Shown here: positions 45,352 through 54,432 of the stretch, piece by piece
How the letters are laid out: every line of letters starts with the position of its first letter
Numbering within the stretch: the first letter of the stretch is position 1
NCBI GenBank assembly: GCA_046706945.1
Contig: JBJKOY010000083.1
Coordinates: forward strand, 1 to 64,000
DNA from: FEN-1297 sp046706945
GTDB lineage: Bacteria; Bacteroidota; Ignavibacteria; Ignavibacteriales; Ignavibacteriaceae
Reading direction: 5' to 3'
DNA length: 64,000 bases
The notes under the pieces: model-generated
The model's input: the letters and a program-made list of their open reading frames with translations, nothing else
The model's database searches: none
Told to the model about the DNA's origin: nothing
Program-made: the position numbers and the translations under genes

Positions 45352-46269
45352 TTAATGATGTTGGGTGCTTTTGATGTTCCTAATCTTTTTCAACATATTT
45401 TTTATTATAAGCTCCACCACTTCATCCGGTACGCCGTCAATGTGCTTCGATTTAAGCCTCATATCACATTGATCATTTACATAGTCAATTACAAGGAACT
45501 GGCTTTTATCGGTAAACACTATCTCCGTTGAAAAGAAATCCAATTGAATAATTTTGGCTATCCTTCTTGTTATATTAAAAAGGCTTTTCAGATTATATTT
45601 AATAATATCTTCATTCGTAAGTATTTTATAAAAATGAGTCTGGTCATCCCACCATACGGGAATGGCTTTGCCGAATGCCCAAAAAGATCTGAACCAAGCT
45701 CTTTGTTTTTTAAATAAATAAGGATATATCTTTTCCTGTAGAATATATTTATCGTCTGAATTTGTAGCCCTTTCGTCAAGGACTTCCTTCAGTGTTTCGG
45801 CTCCCGTAACAACTCCGACTCCTCCGCCCGTCGTATTGCAGGGCTTTATGATAAACGGTCTTCCTAGCAAAGCAAGATCATCGATTGAGATATAAATTTC
45901 CTCTTTCTCGCTGTGGGGGGGAATAATTATGGAATATGGCACATGCAGTCCGGCGGTGATGAATTCCAGATGCATGCTGGCTTTATCTATTGCATGCAGT
46001 ACTTTATTATAAGGATTGAAAACAACCGTTTTCCTTTTGGCGAGGATTTTACCCAATTCCTCGAAATTTTCGTTTACGTCCCATGCCCTGTCAAGATAAA
46101 AAGAAAACGAAAGATCTTTGGCAAGAATCCTTTCTCTAACTTCGTTTATATTATAATCCGATACTCGAAAACTTGTAAGCCCGGCTTTCCGGAAGATATC
46201 CTCCGTCAGATTAATAAAATCATCGTCGTATTCCCATACAAAAGCCAGTCCTAAATCGAATTTTTCCAT
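45352..46269 (-). CDS. ATP-grasp enzyme of unknown substrate
   Basis: The protein of 305 residues has an N-terminal alpha/beta domain (LGLAFVWEYDDDFINLTEDI) and an ATP-grasp fold from about 110: RPFIIKPCNTTGGGVGVV holds the ATP-binding Lys and glycine loop, YILQEKI the hinge, and FFSTEIVF and FLVIDYVNDQCDM the metal ligands. ATP-grasp ligases join a carboxylate to an amine or thiol. I use the ATG at 46269; a TTG seven codons upstream with AAGG before it is possible. It is the first of three genes with a small membrane protein and a beta-barrel. Substrate unknown. Confidence 0.8.
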   Translation of the reverse strand: MEKFDLGLAFVWEYDDDFINLTEDIFRKAGLTSFRVSDYNINEVRERILAKDLSFSFYLDRAWDVNENFEELGKILAKRKTVVFNPYNKVLHAIDKASMHLEFITAGLHVPYSIIIPPHSEKEEIYISIDDLALLGRPFIIKPCNTTGGGVGVVTGAETLKEVLDERATNSDDKYILQEKIYPYLFKKQRAWFRSFWAFGKAIPVWWDDQTHFYKILTNEDIIKYNLKSLFNITRRIAKIIQLDFFSTEIVFTDKSQFLVIDYVNDQCDMRLKSKHIDGVPDEVVELIIKNMLKKIRNIKSTQHH

Positions 46270-46479
46270 TTCCCTTAAAAGTTTGCACAAAAATAACCTT
46301 TAGAAAATTCGCACGCAAGAAATGTGAGATAAATGAAGGATATATCTTAATTTTTTCATATTTTCATGTTTTCGAAATAATAATTTATTGAAAGGGAAAT
46401 ATATTTTTCCGAATGCCTATTAGAATTAAATTGTATGGCATTTTTTGGTATATTAACATCTGATAAATTAAGTGAATAT

Positions 46480-48303
46480 ATGATTAAAATATTTATATTG
46501 TTCATGTCCGTATCTTTGTTGTTTATTGGCTGTTCGGTCCAAAAAGAAACTACACAAAGCATTAACTCGAACGACAGTACTGTTTCTTTGTTAAATGATA
46601 AAAACAGTGATTCTTCCGCGGAAGCTCTCGATCAATTTATAAACGGTTCACTAGCAGAGGCCAAAGGCGATTATGCTAACGCAATTATCGATTATCAGGA
46701 TGCATTGAGGATTTCACCCCGACCCGGTATTTATTTTGCATTGGCCAAAAATTATTTTTATTTAAATAAACTGTCTTTAGCGCTGGAAAACGCAAGAAAA
46801 GCACTTCAGATGGATTCTACTAAAATCGATTTTTATAATTTGTTAGCCGATATTTATACTACCGGAAAACAGCCTGATTCGGCAGCCGTTGTATTGAACA
46901 AGGTAATAAGACTTGATTCCAGCAATGTGGATGCATATTACAGACTTGCAAGGATATATGAATCGAACAAACCTCTTAAAGCCATAAATATTTACAACAA
47001 GATCACGGATATGATAGGTCCGGACTGGAGCGTGCTAATCAGAGTAGCCGAGTTGAACGCGAGCCTTGGTGATTTTAACAAAGCGGCAGGTTCGATCAGA
47101 CAATTGCTGACCATTGACCCGAGTAATTCGTCGCTGCAAAAACTTCTTGCCGAATATTATCAGCGGGCAAAAAAATACGATGAGGCTTTAAAAATTATCA
47201 ACGACGTAATTGCTTTATACCCCGACGATCTAGATGCTCGCGAAAGGAAAGCGCAAATTTACCTTGCGCAGGACAAATGGAAAGAAGCTGCGGACCAATA
47301 CGAGTATATAATGAAACGCAGCGATGTCCCCTTCGATATAAAATTAAAGATAGGAGCTTCTTATTTCGAAGCTTCCTTAAAAGACAGTACTTTAACTCCC
47401 ATCGCCAAGAACTTTTTTAATACCATGGATAAAGATACCTCAGCATGGCAGGTAAAGATGTACCTCGGGGCGATTGCTATTAACGAGAAGAACGATTCTG
47501 CGGCAATAGGTGAATTCCAATCCGCAACTAAATTGGCTAGCTGGAATGTTGAAGCCTGGGTTAGGCTGGGCGGCCTTTATTTCGACAATCATAAATATGC
47601 GGATGCGGTTAAAGTGATGGATGAAGCGATAAAAACTTTCCCTGATGATTTCCGCGTAAATTTTATCCTCGGAATTTCCCTCGCTCAAAACAATCAAAAC
47701 GAGGAAGCTAAAAAATATTTAAAGAAAGCCGTGGATCTTAATCCCACGGATTTGAACGCTCTTTCCGCGTATGCATTCACTTTAAGCCAATTGAAAGACA
47801 ACGACGAAGCAATAGTTTACCTGAAAAAAGCCCTGGATCTTTCTCCAAAGGACGTTAATTTGCTCGGTACTCTCGGTTTGATTTATGATACCCAAAAAGA
47901 TTGGGCCAAATGCGACAGCACGTATCAAACCGCCCTTCAAATAGATTCTACAAATGCATTGATAAATAATAATTATGCCTATTCTCTTTCTGAAAGAGGA
48001 ATTAAACTGGACAAAGCTATGAGGATGTCCAAAATTGCGCTTAAAGTCGATCCTGAAAATTCCGCTTATCTGGATACTATGGGGTGGATATATTTTAAAA
48101 AAGGCGAGTACGATTCTGCGAAAGGCTATATTGAAAAGGCCCTTAAAACCGGAGGAGAAAAACCCGATATACTGGATCATCTTGGAGACGTTGAATTTAA
48201 AATGGGAAATAAAGAAAAAGCCAGATCGATTTGGGAAAAAGCCCTTAAATTGGATAAAAACAACAATGAACTTAAGGAAAAAATCGAAAAAGGTATAAGT
48301 TGA
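46480..48303 (+). CDS. TPR-repeat lipoprotein
   Basis: The protein of 607 residues starts MIKIFILFMSVSLLFIGC, a lipoprotein signal with C18. From about residue 60 it consists of tetratricopeptide repeats, each with the A..Y...A pattern (for example ALENARKALQMDSTKIDFYN and AIVYLKKALDLSPKDVNLLG), giving some twelve to fourteen repeats. TPR lipoproteins act as scaffolds in envelope complexes. The frame opens 15 codons earlier, but only the ATG at 46480 places the signal peptide properly. Its stop overlaps the TTG start of the next gene. Confidence 0.88.
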   Translation: MIKIFILFMSVSLLFIGCSVQKETTQSINSNDSTVSLLNDKNSDSSAEALDQFINGSLAEAKGDYANAIIDYQDALRISPRPGIYFALAKNYFYLNKLSLALENARKALQMDSTKIDFYNLLADIYTTGKQPDSAAVVLNKVIRLDSSNVDAYYRLARIYESNKPLKAINIYNKITDMIGPDWSVLIRVAELNASLGDFNKAAGSIRQLLTIDPSNSSLQKLLAEYYQRAKKYDEALKIINDVIALYPDDLDARERKAQIYLAQDKWKEAADQYEYIMKRSDVPFDIKLKIGASYFEASLKDSTLTPIAKNFFNTMDKDTSAWQVKMYLGAIAINEKNDSAAIGEFQSATKLASWNVEAWVRLGGLYFDNHKYADAVKVMDEAIKTFPDDFRVNFILGISLAQNNQNEEAKKYLKKAVDLNPTDLNALSAYAFTLSQLKDNDEAIVYLKKALDLSPKDVNLLGTLGLIYDTQKDWAKCDSTYQTALQIDSTNALINNNYAYSLSERGIKLDKAMRMSKIALKVDPENSAYLDTMGWIYFKKGEYDSAKGYIEKALKTGGEKPDILDHLGDVEFKMGNKEKARSIWEKALKLDKNNNELKEKIEKGIS

Positions 48304-49088
48304 GAAAATTATTTATTGCTTTGTTAGCAGTTTTGGAGTTCCTCCTTTTAATATTCAACGGATGTGTCCCTTCCAAGCCAACAGGTGAAATTGAAATTCT
48401 TCCGGCAGAAAGGCTTGTCAATAAACTTGAAATTAACCGGAGACGAATAAAAAATTTTGAGGGGAGCGGGACCATATTTATTAAAACGGACAGGTTCGAC
48501 AACAAAGCAAATTTCCAGGTTGTTTTAATAAAACCCGATTCATTATATTTTACCGTTATGGGGCCGTTCGGAATAGAACTGGCCCAGTCGCTTGTAACGG
48601 AAAACAATTTTATCTTTTACGATGCCCTTCATAATACCGCGTACGAAGGAAAAGTTACCGACGATGTTCTGAGGAACATATTCAAAGTGAATCTTCCGTT
48701 CAAAGATCTTATTGATGCTTTTATCGGTGCCGTAAATCTTACCAGCCATCTTTATAAGCAACCGACCAAATATTCCGTGGATTACGACAATTATGTGTTG
48801 ACTTATGCCGATTCACTTACAGATATTACTACTATTTACAGGGTGGATATCAGACAGCTAGGTATTACTGACTTTACAGTATTGAACGGATCAGGAGATA
48901 AAATTCTGGAAGGGAAATATTCGGATTTCGACTATCTTGAAAATGTTGCCGTACCTTATACAATAGATCTCCGCGATTACGAGAACGATCAAAGCGTTTC
49001 CATCAAATACAAAAAAATGCTGGCAAACCGGCCCGAAATTGCAATAGATTTCAAGGTCCCGGATGATGCAACAATAATCAAATGGTAA
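48300..49088 (+). CDS. DUF4292-like lipoprotein
   Basis: The 262-residue protein starts with TTG at 48300, sharing bases with the TGA of the TPR gene. The signal ends LLIFNGC with C22. The body (FEGSGTIFIKTDRFDNKANFQVVLIKPDSLYFTVMGPFGIELAQ) is the start of the LolB/LolA-like half-barrel found in DUF4292 proteins of Bacteroidota. LolB inserts lipoproteins in the outer membrane; whether this protein does so is inference. It overlaps the EnvC-like gene by seven bases. Confidence 0.8.
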   Translation: MRKLFIALLAVLEFLLLIFNGCVPSKPTGEIEILPAERLVNKLEINRRRIKNFEGSGTIFIKTDRFDNKANFQVVLIKPDSLYFTVMGPFGIELAQSLVTENNFIFYDALHNTAYEGKVTDDVLRNIFKVNLPFKDLIDAFIGAVNLTSHLYKQPTKYSVDYDNYVLTYADSLTDITTIYRVDIRQLGITDFTVLNGSGDKILEGKYSDFDYLENVAVPYTIDLRDYENDQSVSIKYKKMLANRPEIAIDFKVPDDATIIKW

Positions 49089-50356
49089 GTAGAAGCATTA
49101 TTAAAGTTTTTTTAATAATATTAGTTTGCGTACTTAATCTTTCGGCACAGGAAAATAACCGGATCGCCGCCAAAAAAAACGAACTTTCCCGCATCAAAGA
49201 CGAAATTACATCACTCCAAAACCGGCTGAAATTAAAGACCAGGAAAGAACGCGAATCCTATAACGTTCTTGAGAATTATAATAAACAAAATTTCCTGCTG
49301 AGAAAATTAATTTCAAACCTGCTTTACGAGGAACAGTTGAAAGAAAAACAAATCTCGGTGAACGAAAGCAGGATATCTGGTCTCCAGGAAGATATTTCGG
49401 TGCTGAAGAAGAATTATTCAAAGTATGTGGTATCCGTTTATAAGCACGGTTCTCTGAACGATTGGGTAAGCATACTGGACGCCGATTCGTTCGAACAGGC
49501 GCTTCTCAGATACAAATATTTAAAGCGGTTTTCAGAGAGAAGGCTGAAAGATTTACGAACATTGAAAGATAAAAAAGTTAGTTTGACTGCGGTAAAAGTG
49601 CGTCTCGAAAAAGAAAAGCGCGATAAAATACTTTTAGCAGATCAAAAACAGCAAGAAGAGAAAAATCTGCAGGAAAAAAGGGCTGAGAGACGAAGTATCT
49701 TAAAAAGAATTAGAAACGATAAAAACGCGCTTTTAAGCGAAATTAAGGCAAAAAAAGACGCCGAAAGCCGGATTCAGGATATAATCAGCAATCTTATTGA
49801 AGAGGCCGAAAGAAAGAAAAAAGAAGAAGAAGCCAGACTTGCGGCCCGCAAGATGAATGCAGGGGAAAGGAAATTAGCCGAGGCCGGCTCGGGAACGGAA
49901 AGCACGCCTGAAAAAGAATATGATATCGATTTATCTACTGCGGGCTTTTCTTCATTTTCTTCGTTAAAGGGAAGATTAAACTGGCCCGTACGTTCGGGGC
50001 GGATAGTTAAAAAATTCGGGGAAAACAGGAATGCCAGATTAAATACGGTGACGTTAAATTACGGCGTGGATATCAAGACATCGCCGGATGAAAAAGTTAT
50101 TGCAGTTGCAGAAGGCGTTGTATCGGCAATAGACTGGCTTCCCGGCTACGGCAGCGTAATTATTGTTACGCACAAAGGAGATTACAGAACGGTATACAGC
50201 CACCTTTCGGACATTTATGTTAAAGAGGGAGACAAAGTAAAACTCGGGACCGTTTTAGGCAAGGTAGGGGAAAGCATAGAGGGTAATGTCCTTCATTTCG
50301 AGATCTGGAACTCAAGGGAAAAACAAAACCCCGAATTATGGCTTGCGAGGAGATAA
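49082..50356 (+). CDS. EnvC-like murein hydrolase activator (degenerate M23)
   Basis: The 424-residue protein has a signal peptide (LIILVCVLNLSAQE), long coiled coils at about 25-120 and 155-270, and a C-terminal M23/LytM domain. The usual metal motif HxxxD is NYGVD with N326 in place of His, and the usual HxH is VLH with V403 in place of the first His; H374 and H405 remain. Loss of these residues is typical of EnvC-type activators that bind and switch on amidases rather than cut peptidoglycan. It ends an operon with TPR and DUF4292 lipoproteins, suggesting a role in cell division or wall remodelling. Confidence 0.88.
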   Translation: MVSRSIIKVFLIILVCVLNLSAQENNRIAAKKNELSRIKDEITSLQNRLKLKTRKERESYNVLENYNKQNFLLRKLISNLLYEEQLKEKQISVNESRISGLQEDISVLKKNYSKYVVSVYKHGSLNDWVSILDADSFEQALLRYKYLKRFSERRLKDLRTLKDKKVSLTAVKVRLEKEKRDKILLADQKQQEEKNLQEKRAERRSILKRIRNDKNALLSEIKAKKDAESRIQDIISNLIEEAERKKKEEEARLAARKMNAGERKLAEAGSGTESTPEKEYDIDLSTAGFSSFSSLKGRLNWPVRSGRIVKKFGENRNARLNTVTLNYGVDIKTSPDEKVIAVAEGVVSAIDWLPGYGSVIIVTHKGDYRTVYSHLSDIYVKEGDKVKLGTVLGKVGESIEGNVLHFEIWNSREKQNPELWLARR

Positions 50357-50362
50357 ATCTTT

Positions 50363-51532
50363 TTAACAGACATCTTTTGCTTCGAGTAATTTTTTAATCC
50401 CCGAGGTAACTTCCTTAATCGTAATTCTATTAATGTTGAATCCTTTTCCCATACTCATTTTATTAAATTCTTTTTCACCTAGTAAATCGGGCCTTTTCCA
50501 GGGATATAAATATATATTGTTACCGTCATCCGGATAAGGATGAAATCTGTTAATATGTTGTCCGTTGGAAATACAGATAAATTGTTTCTTCAACACATAA
50601 GAAATATGAAGAACGGCGCTATCGTGAGTAACAATTAATCTTGCGTGATAAATAACCGAAAGTAATTCGGGTAACGTAGTTCTGCCCGTTAAATTTTTTA
50701 TTTTGTTGTTAAATACACTATTCAGTCTTTTGGTCCGTTTGCAATCATTTTTGTCGCCTACTAATATTATGTCGTATGTCGTCTCTTTAATTATCCAATT
50801 GATTAAAACCAAATAATTTTTAATGGACCATTTCCTACTATTTATACCGGCGCCGACCGCAAGAACGATATATTCCTTATTATGGGTAAATTCATTTCTC
50901 AAGCCTTCGATTTCAATGTAAGGGTATTTTAAATCTATCTTTCTATTTAGTAATATTTCAAAAAATTCGAGGTTCCTTAAAAATTCAAATTTATGAGCGG
51001 GTGAGGCGGGTATAATTTTCGTATAAAATTTGTTGGTAATATGCTTACGTTTCCACTCTTTTCGAGGAACCGGTTCTCCGCTGGATCCTATTCTAATTTT
51101 TGCATTGGTAGCTCTAACTATCGAATCTCCGAATAATGCTTCCCTGCTGAAAGTCGGTTCTATAACAACTCCGAATTTTAAACCGAATATTTTCCGAAGA
51201 AAGTCCAATCTATAAATTATATTATTGTAAAATTTTTTAGTATTCAACCATAGAAACTCGTCAATAAATTCGGAATCCAACTCTTGTGCTAATTTCTTCC
51301 ATTTAACGTTTCCGCATAAAGTTATATGGGCATTAGAATATTCTGGAACTTTCCTCAATTGTTCGATGAAATTTCTGAATAATATATAATCACCGATTGA
51401 ATCGAGTCTTACAATTAAAACTCTATTGTTGTAAAAGTAATTCCCCTTAATAAAAAGAGAAAAAAATATTTCCTGAATTAAGAATAATAACCTGTTTTGA
51501 AGGAAAATCCGGAATTTATTTAATCCTAACAT
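50363..51532 (-). CDS. glycosyltransferase family 9 (heptosyltransferase-like)
   Basis: The 389-residue protein has RVLIVRLDSIGDYILFRNF, the N-terminal signature of ADP-heptose:LPS heptosyltransferases, and later IVLAVGAGINSRKWSIKNYL, VGDKNDCKRTKRL, NLTGRTTLPELLSVIYHARLIVTHDSAVLH. These enzymes add core sugars to LPS at the inner membrane. Its 5' end overlaps the preceding GT2 gene by 17 bases, and its stop lies six bases from that of the convergent EnvC-like gene. Confidence 0.9.
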   Translation of the reverse strand: MLGLNKFRIFLQNRLLFLIQEIFFSLFIKGNYFYNNRVLIVRLDSIGDYILFRNFIEQLRKVPEYSNAHITLCGNVKWKKLAQELDSEFIDEFLWLNTKKFYNNIIYRLDFLRKIFGLKFGVVIEPTFSREALFGDSIVRATNAKIRIGSSGEPVPRKEWKRKHITNKFYTKIIPASPAHKFEFLRNLEFFEILLNRKIDLKYPYIEIEGLRNEFTHNKEYIVLAVGAGINSRKWSIKNYLVLINWIIKETTYDIILVGDKNDCKRTKRLNSVFNNKIKNLTGRTTLPELLSVIYHARLIVTHDSAVLHISYVLKKQFICISNGQHINRFHPYPDDGNNIYLYPWKRPDLLGEKEFNKMSMGKGFNINRITIKEVTSGIKKLLEAKDVC

Positions 51533-52361
51533 TGGAATATAAATTATGCCTGTTAAAGTAATCCCATTTAAATTTTCTTAATTTAATTAAAAGAAAGCCG
51601 AATCTGTATTTTACCATTCCTATAATTATAAAGGTTTTTGCCCTATTTAGTAAGTATTTCCATCGAGCCCTTAGATTCCACATATTATAAGTCTTTAATA
51701 TTATTTTGGTTTCCTTAAGAGCTTGCACCGGTTTTTCCCATGAATTCCCTCCGAAGTTCATCCTTGTCAAAGTTTTATTCAAATAATTCCCTTTTGAAAG
51801 AAAGCATGGATCTTTAGATAAAAAACGGCATAGCAGCTCAAAGTCCATAGCATAACGGAATTTCGTATCGAAGACACCGTATTTTTTAAATAATTCTTTT
51901 TTGAAAAACATTGAAGGATGGAAAAAAATCATTCCGTCTGCAAGAGAGTTGCCGAGCGGAGTTTTTATTACTGAACCTCTGACCGGATCATAAAAGAAAA
52001 TATTCCCGTGCGTGAATAATATTCCTTCATTCCCGAATACCGATTCAACGGTTGACAGAACGTCGTTTTGCATATATTCGTCATCGCTATTTAAAAAAGT
52101 AATTATTTCTCCTTCCGCCTTGCTTATCCCTTTATTAAATGCATCGGCTATCCCGTAATCAGGTTCGCAAATAATCTTTAAGCTTTTATTTTTACCCGCT
52201 TTTGAATATAATTCGGAAGCGATTTCTAGTGTATTGTCGCTGCTTTCATTATCTACAATGATCTGTTCAAAATCATCGAAGGACTGATTCAACACGGTAG
52301 TTATATTGCGGGATATATGTTTTTCCGAATTATTTGTAGGGGTAATAATGCTGATTTTCAT
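51516..52361 (-). CDS. glycosyltransferase family 2
   Basis: The protein of 281 residues starts MKISIITPTNNSEKHISRNI with the GT-A fold, then QIIVDNESSDNTLEIA and the DXD-like FLNSDDEYMQND. PDYGIADAFNKGISKAEGEII is typical of WcaA-like family 2 enzymes. The frame opens 20 codons earlier, but the ATG at 52361 gives the standard start. Only 19 bases separate it from the divergent family 4 gene, so at least one promoter must lie inside a coding region. Sugar and acceptor are unknown. Confidence 0.9.
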   Translation of the reverse strand: MKISIITPTNNSEKHISRNITTVLNQSFDDFEQIIVDNESSDNTLEIASELYSKAGKNKSLKIICEPDYGIADAFNKGISKAEGEIITFLNSDDEYMQNDVLSTVESVFGNEGILFTHGNIFFYDPVRGSVIKTPLGNSLADGMIFFHPSMFFKKELFKKYGVFDTKFRYAMDFELLCRFLSKDPCFLSKGNYLNKTLTRMNFGGNSWEKPVQALKETKIILKTYNMWNLRARWKYLLNRAKTFIIIGMVKYRFGFLLIKLRKFKWDYFNRHNLYSNVRIK

Positions 52362-52380
52362 ATAAAAAAGATTCTTAAAG

Positions 52381-53469
52381 TTGAATAAAATAAAGATTTT
52401 ACATATTTCTCCCGATTTCAATTATTCGTGCGGTGTAAGCCGAAATATTATTGATTTGTGCAAGCATTATTCGGCAGACGAAAAATATAAATTATTCTTT
52501 ATAACAAACAGGGGAAATTCGTTAAGCAGATTAAAAAAGATTAAAGTTACTATCAAAATTATGAATTTCTCCAGGGGGAAGATAAATTTGATTTTTTTCC
52601 TGCCCAATCTTATTTCGTTGTTATTCTTTTGCCGTAAAAATAAAATTAATATCATACATACGCATCACAGATATCCGGAACTGCTTGCTTTTATAACGGG
52701 TAAGATATTAAAAATTAGGACAATAGCTACCGTTCACAGCGTTTTGAAAGGACATAAATATTTGAGTTTCAAATCGGAACGCATTATAGCCGTTAGCAAT
52801 ACGGTGTTTTTATTGCTCACGGATTTTTTCAATGTCCCTTCTGAAAAGATAAACACCTTACTTAACTTCGTCGAAGCATCGAACATTCAACAGTGTGATG
52901 AGATAAAGGTACTTAAACAAGAATTGAATATCCCGCCGGATTTAAAGATATTTTTATTTTTGGGAAGAATTACCGCGCTTAAAGGCATAGACATACTGAT
53001 CAGATCGTTTGAAAAATTATCGGTGCAAAGAAATGACTTGATGCTCTTGATAATCGGCGACTTTTACGATAGTTCGTTAAATAAAATAATAAAAGATTTA
53101 CCTTATAATATAAAAATATTTCCTTCCGTGGAAAATCCGAGTCCTTTTTATTGCGTCACCGATACAGTGATATTACCCTCTTTAATTGAATCCTTGTCTT
53201 ATGTTATGCTTGAATCCGGCATGATGAAAAAACCCTTCATTGGTTCGAGGACGGGAGGAATTGCGGAATTTATAGAGGACGGGGAAAACGGATTGCTTTT
53301 CGAGCCGGGTAATGCCGATCAACTGGCGGAAAAAATTAATTATGTACTTGATAATCCGGAAAAATCAAAATTATTGGGAGAGAATTTATACAAAAAAGTA
53401 ACAGCCGAATGTTCGTGCGATAATTATTTCAAGAAACTCGACGAAATTTACAATGAACTTGTCAGATAA
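52381..53469 (+). CDS. glycosyltransferase family 4
   Basis: The 362-residue GT-B protein begins at TTG (52381) with KIKILHISPDFNYSCGVSRN; an in-frame stop lies 16 bases upstream and no ATG is near. The nucleotide-sugar half has FLFLGRITALKGIDILIRSF and the EX7E-like LPSLIESLSYVMLESGMMKKPFIGSRTGGIAEFI. It probably acts in surface polysaccharide or LPS assembly with its neighbours. Its 3' end overlaps the next gene by 17 bases. Confidence 0.88.
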   Translation: MNKIKILHISPDFNYSCGVSRNIIDLCKHYSADEKYKLFFITNRGNSLSRLKKIKVTIKIMNFSRGKINLIFFLPNLISLLFFCRKNKINIIHTHHRYPELLAFITGKILKIRTIATVHSVLKGHKYLSFKSERIIAVSNTVFLLLTDFFNVPSEKINTLLNFVEASNIQQCDEIKVLKQELNIPPDLKIFLFLGRITALKGIDILIRSFEKLSVQRNDLMLLIIGDFYDSSLNKIIKDLPYNIKIFPSVENPSPFYCVTDTVILPSLIESLSYVMLESGMMKKPFIGSRTGGIAEFIEDGENGLLFEPGNADQLAEKINYVLDNPEKSKLLGENLYKKVTAECSCDNYFKKLDEIYNELVR

Positions 53470-54244
53470 GACAGCCCTTCCCAAATTAAAGGGTGACTCC
53501 TTAAAAAAGGAGCTTTTTAAGATACCCGTTGATAATCTGGACTACGGGTATCTCTATGAAAATATAAAAGAAGCTATAGGTTCGAAAAACAAAATCGTTA
53601 TAAATTATTTAAACGCTCATACGGTGAGATTATTAAGAAAAAATAAATCTCTAAGAACGGCTCTCCTAGGTGCAGATATTATTCATCCTGACGGAATAGG
53701 TATATGGTTTGCTTCGAGAATATTGAACAATTCGATCTTAAAATTACGGTTTAATTTTACGGACTGTTCGTTAAAATTTCTGGATGATTGCCAGAATGAA
53801 GGATGGAGTATATTTCTATTAGGCTCCGGAGACGAAATGCTTAAAAAAGCAGTGCGAAAATTGGGTGAAAAATTTCCTCGACTGAAAATAGCCGGTACCT
53901 TGAACGGATACTCGGGTGCGAAAATGGGAAATCCCGTCGGATTAATAAATGAAAAAATACCCGATATATTATGGGTGGGTATGGGAACACCGAAGCAGGA
54001 ATTGTGGATAGATAAAAATAAAGATAAACTGAACTGCGTTGTTATCCAGTCGGTGGGAGATTTAATTACTTTCCTGGCTGAGGAAAAGACCAGAGGACCG
54101 GCTTTTATTCGTAAATTGGGACTCGAATGGTCAGTAAGGGTCTTGAGGCATCCTATAAAATATTTCGATAGGTATATTGTTGGAATACCTGTCTTTTTTT
54201 TCTTATTATTAAAACAATTTATTTTAAAAACGAATAAAAACTAA
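53453..54244 (+). CDS. WecG/TagA/CpsF family glycosyltransferase
   Basis: The 263-residue protein has NYLNAHTVRLL, ADIIHPDGIGIWFASRI with the catalytic Asp, FLLGSGDEMLKKAVRKLGEKFP and ILWVGMGTPKQELWI, all signatures of GT26. Members add N-acetylmannosamine-type sugars to lipid-linked intermediates. A C-terminal hydrophobic stretch (VGIPVFFFLLLKQFIL) may anchor it. It is translationally coupled to the family 4 enzyme. Confidence 0.9.
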   Translation: MNLSDKTALPKLKGDSLKKELFKIPVDNLDYGYLYENIKEAIGSKNKIVINYLNAHTVRLLRKNKSLRTALLGADIIHPDGIGIWFASRILNNSILKLRFNFTDCSLKFLDDCQNEGWSIFLLGSGDEMLKKAVRKLGEKFPRLKIAGTLNGYSGAKMGNPVGLINEKIPDILWVGMGTPKQELWIDKNKDKLNCVVIQSVGDLITFLAEEKTRGPAFIRKLGLEWSVRVLRHPIKYFDRYIVGIPVFFFLLLKQFILKTNKN

Positions 54245-54432
54245 ATTGTAATCCTCCGTGCAGGACTTTTTTAGAACCGTTATCAAAATGTTATTAAGCA
54301 AAATATTTAATATTTTAAATATTTTACGGGATGAAAAATTTATACGCTGAAAAGAATTATTAAAATTATAAATTTTGCCATTTAAACCCGGAATTTCCGT
54401 TAATATAAATTGTTACTTCGGATAAACTATAA

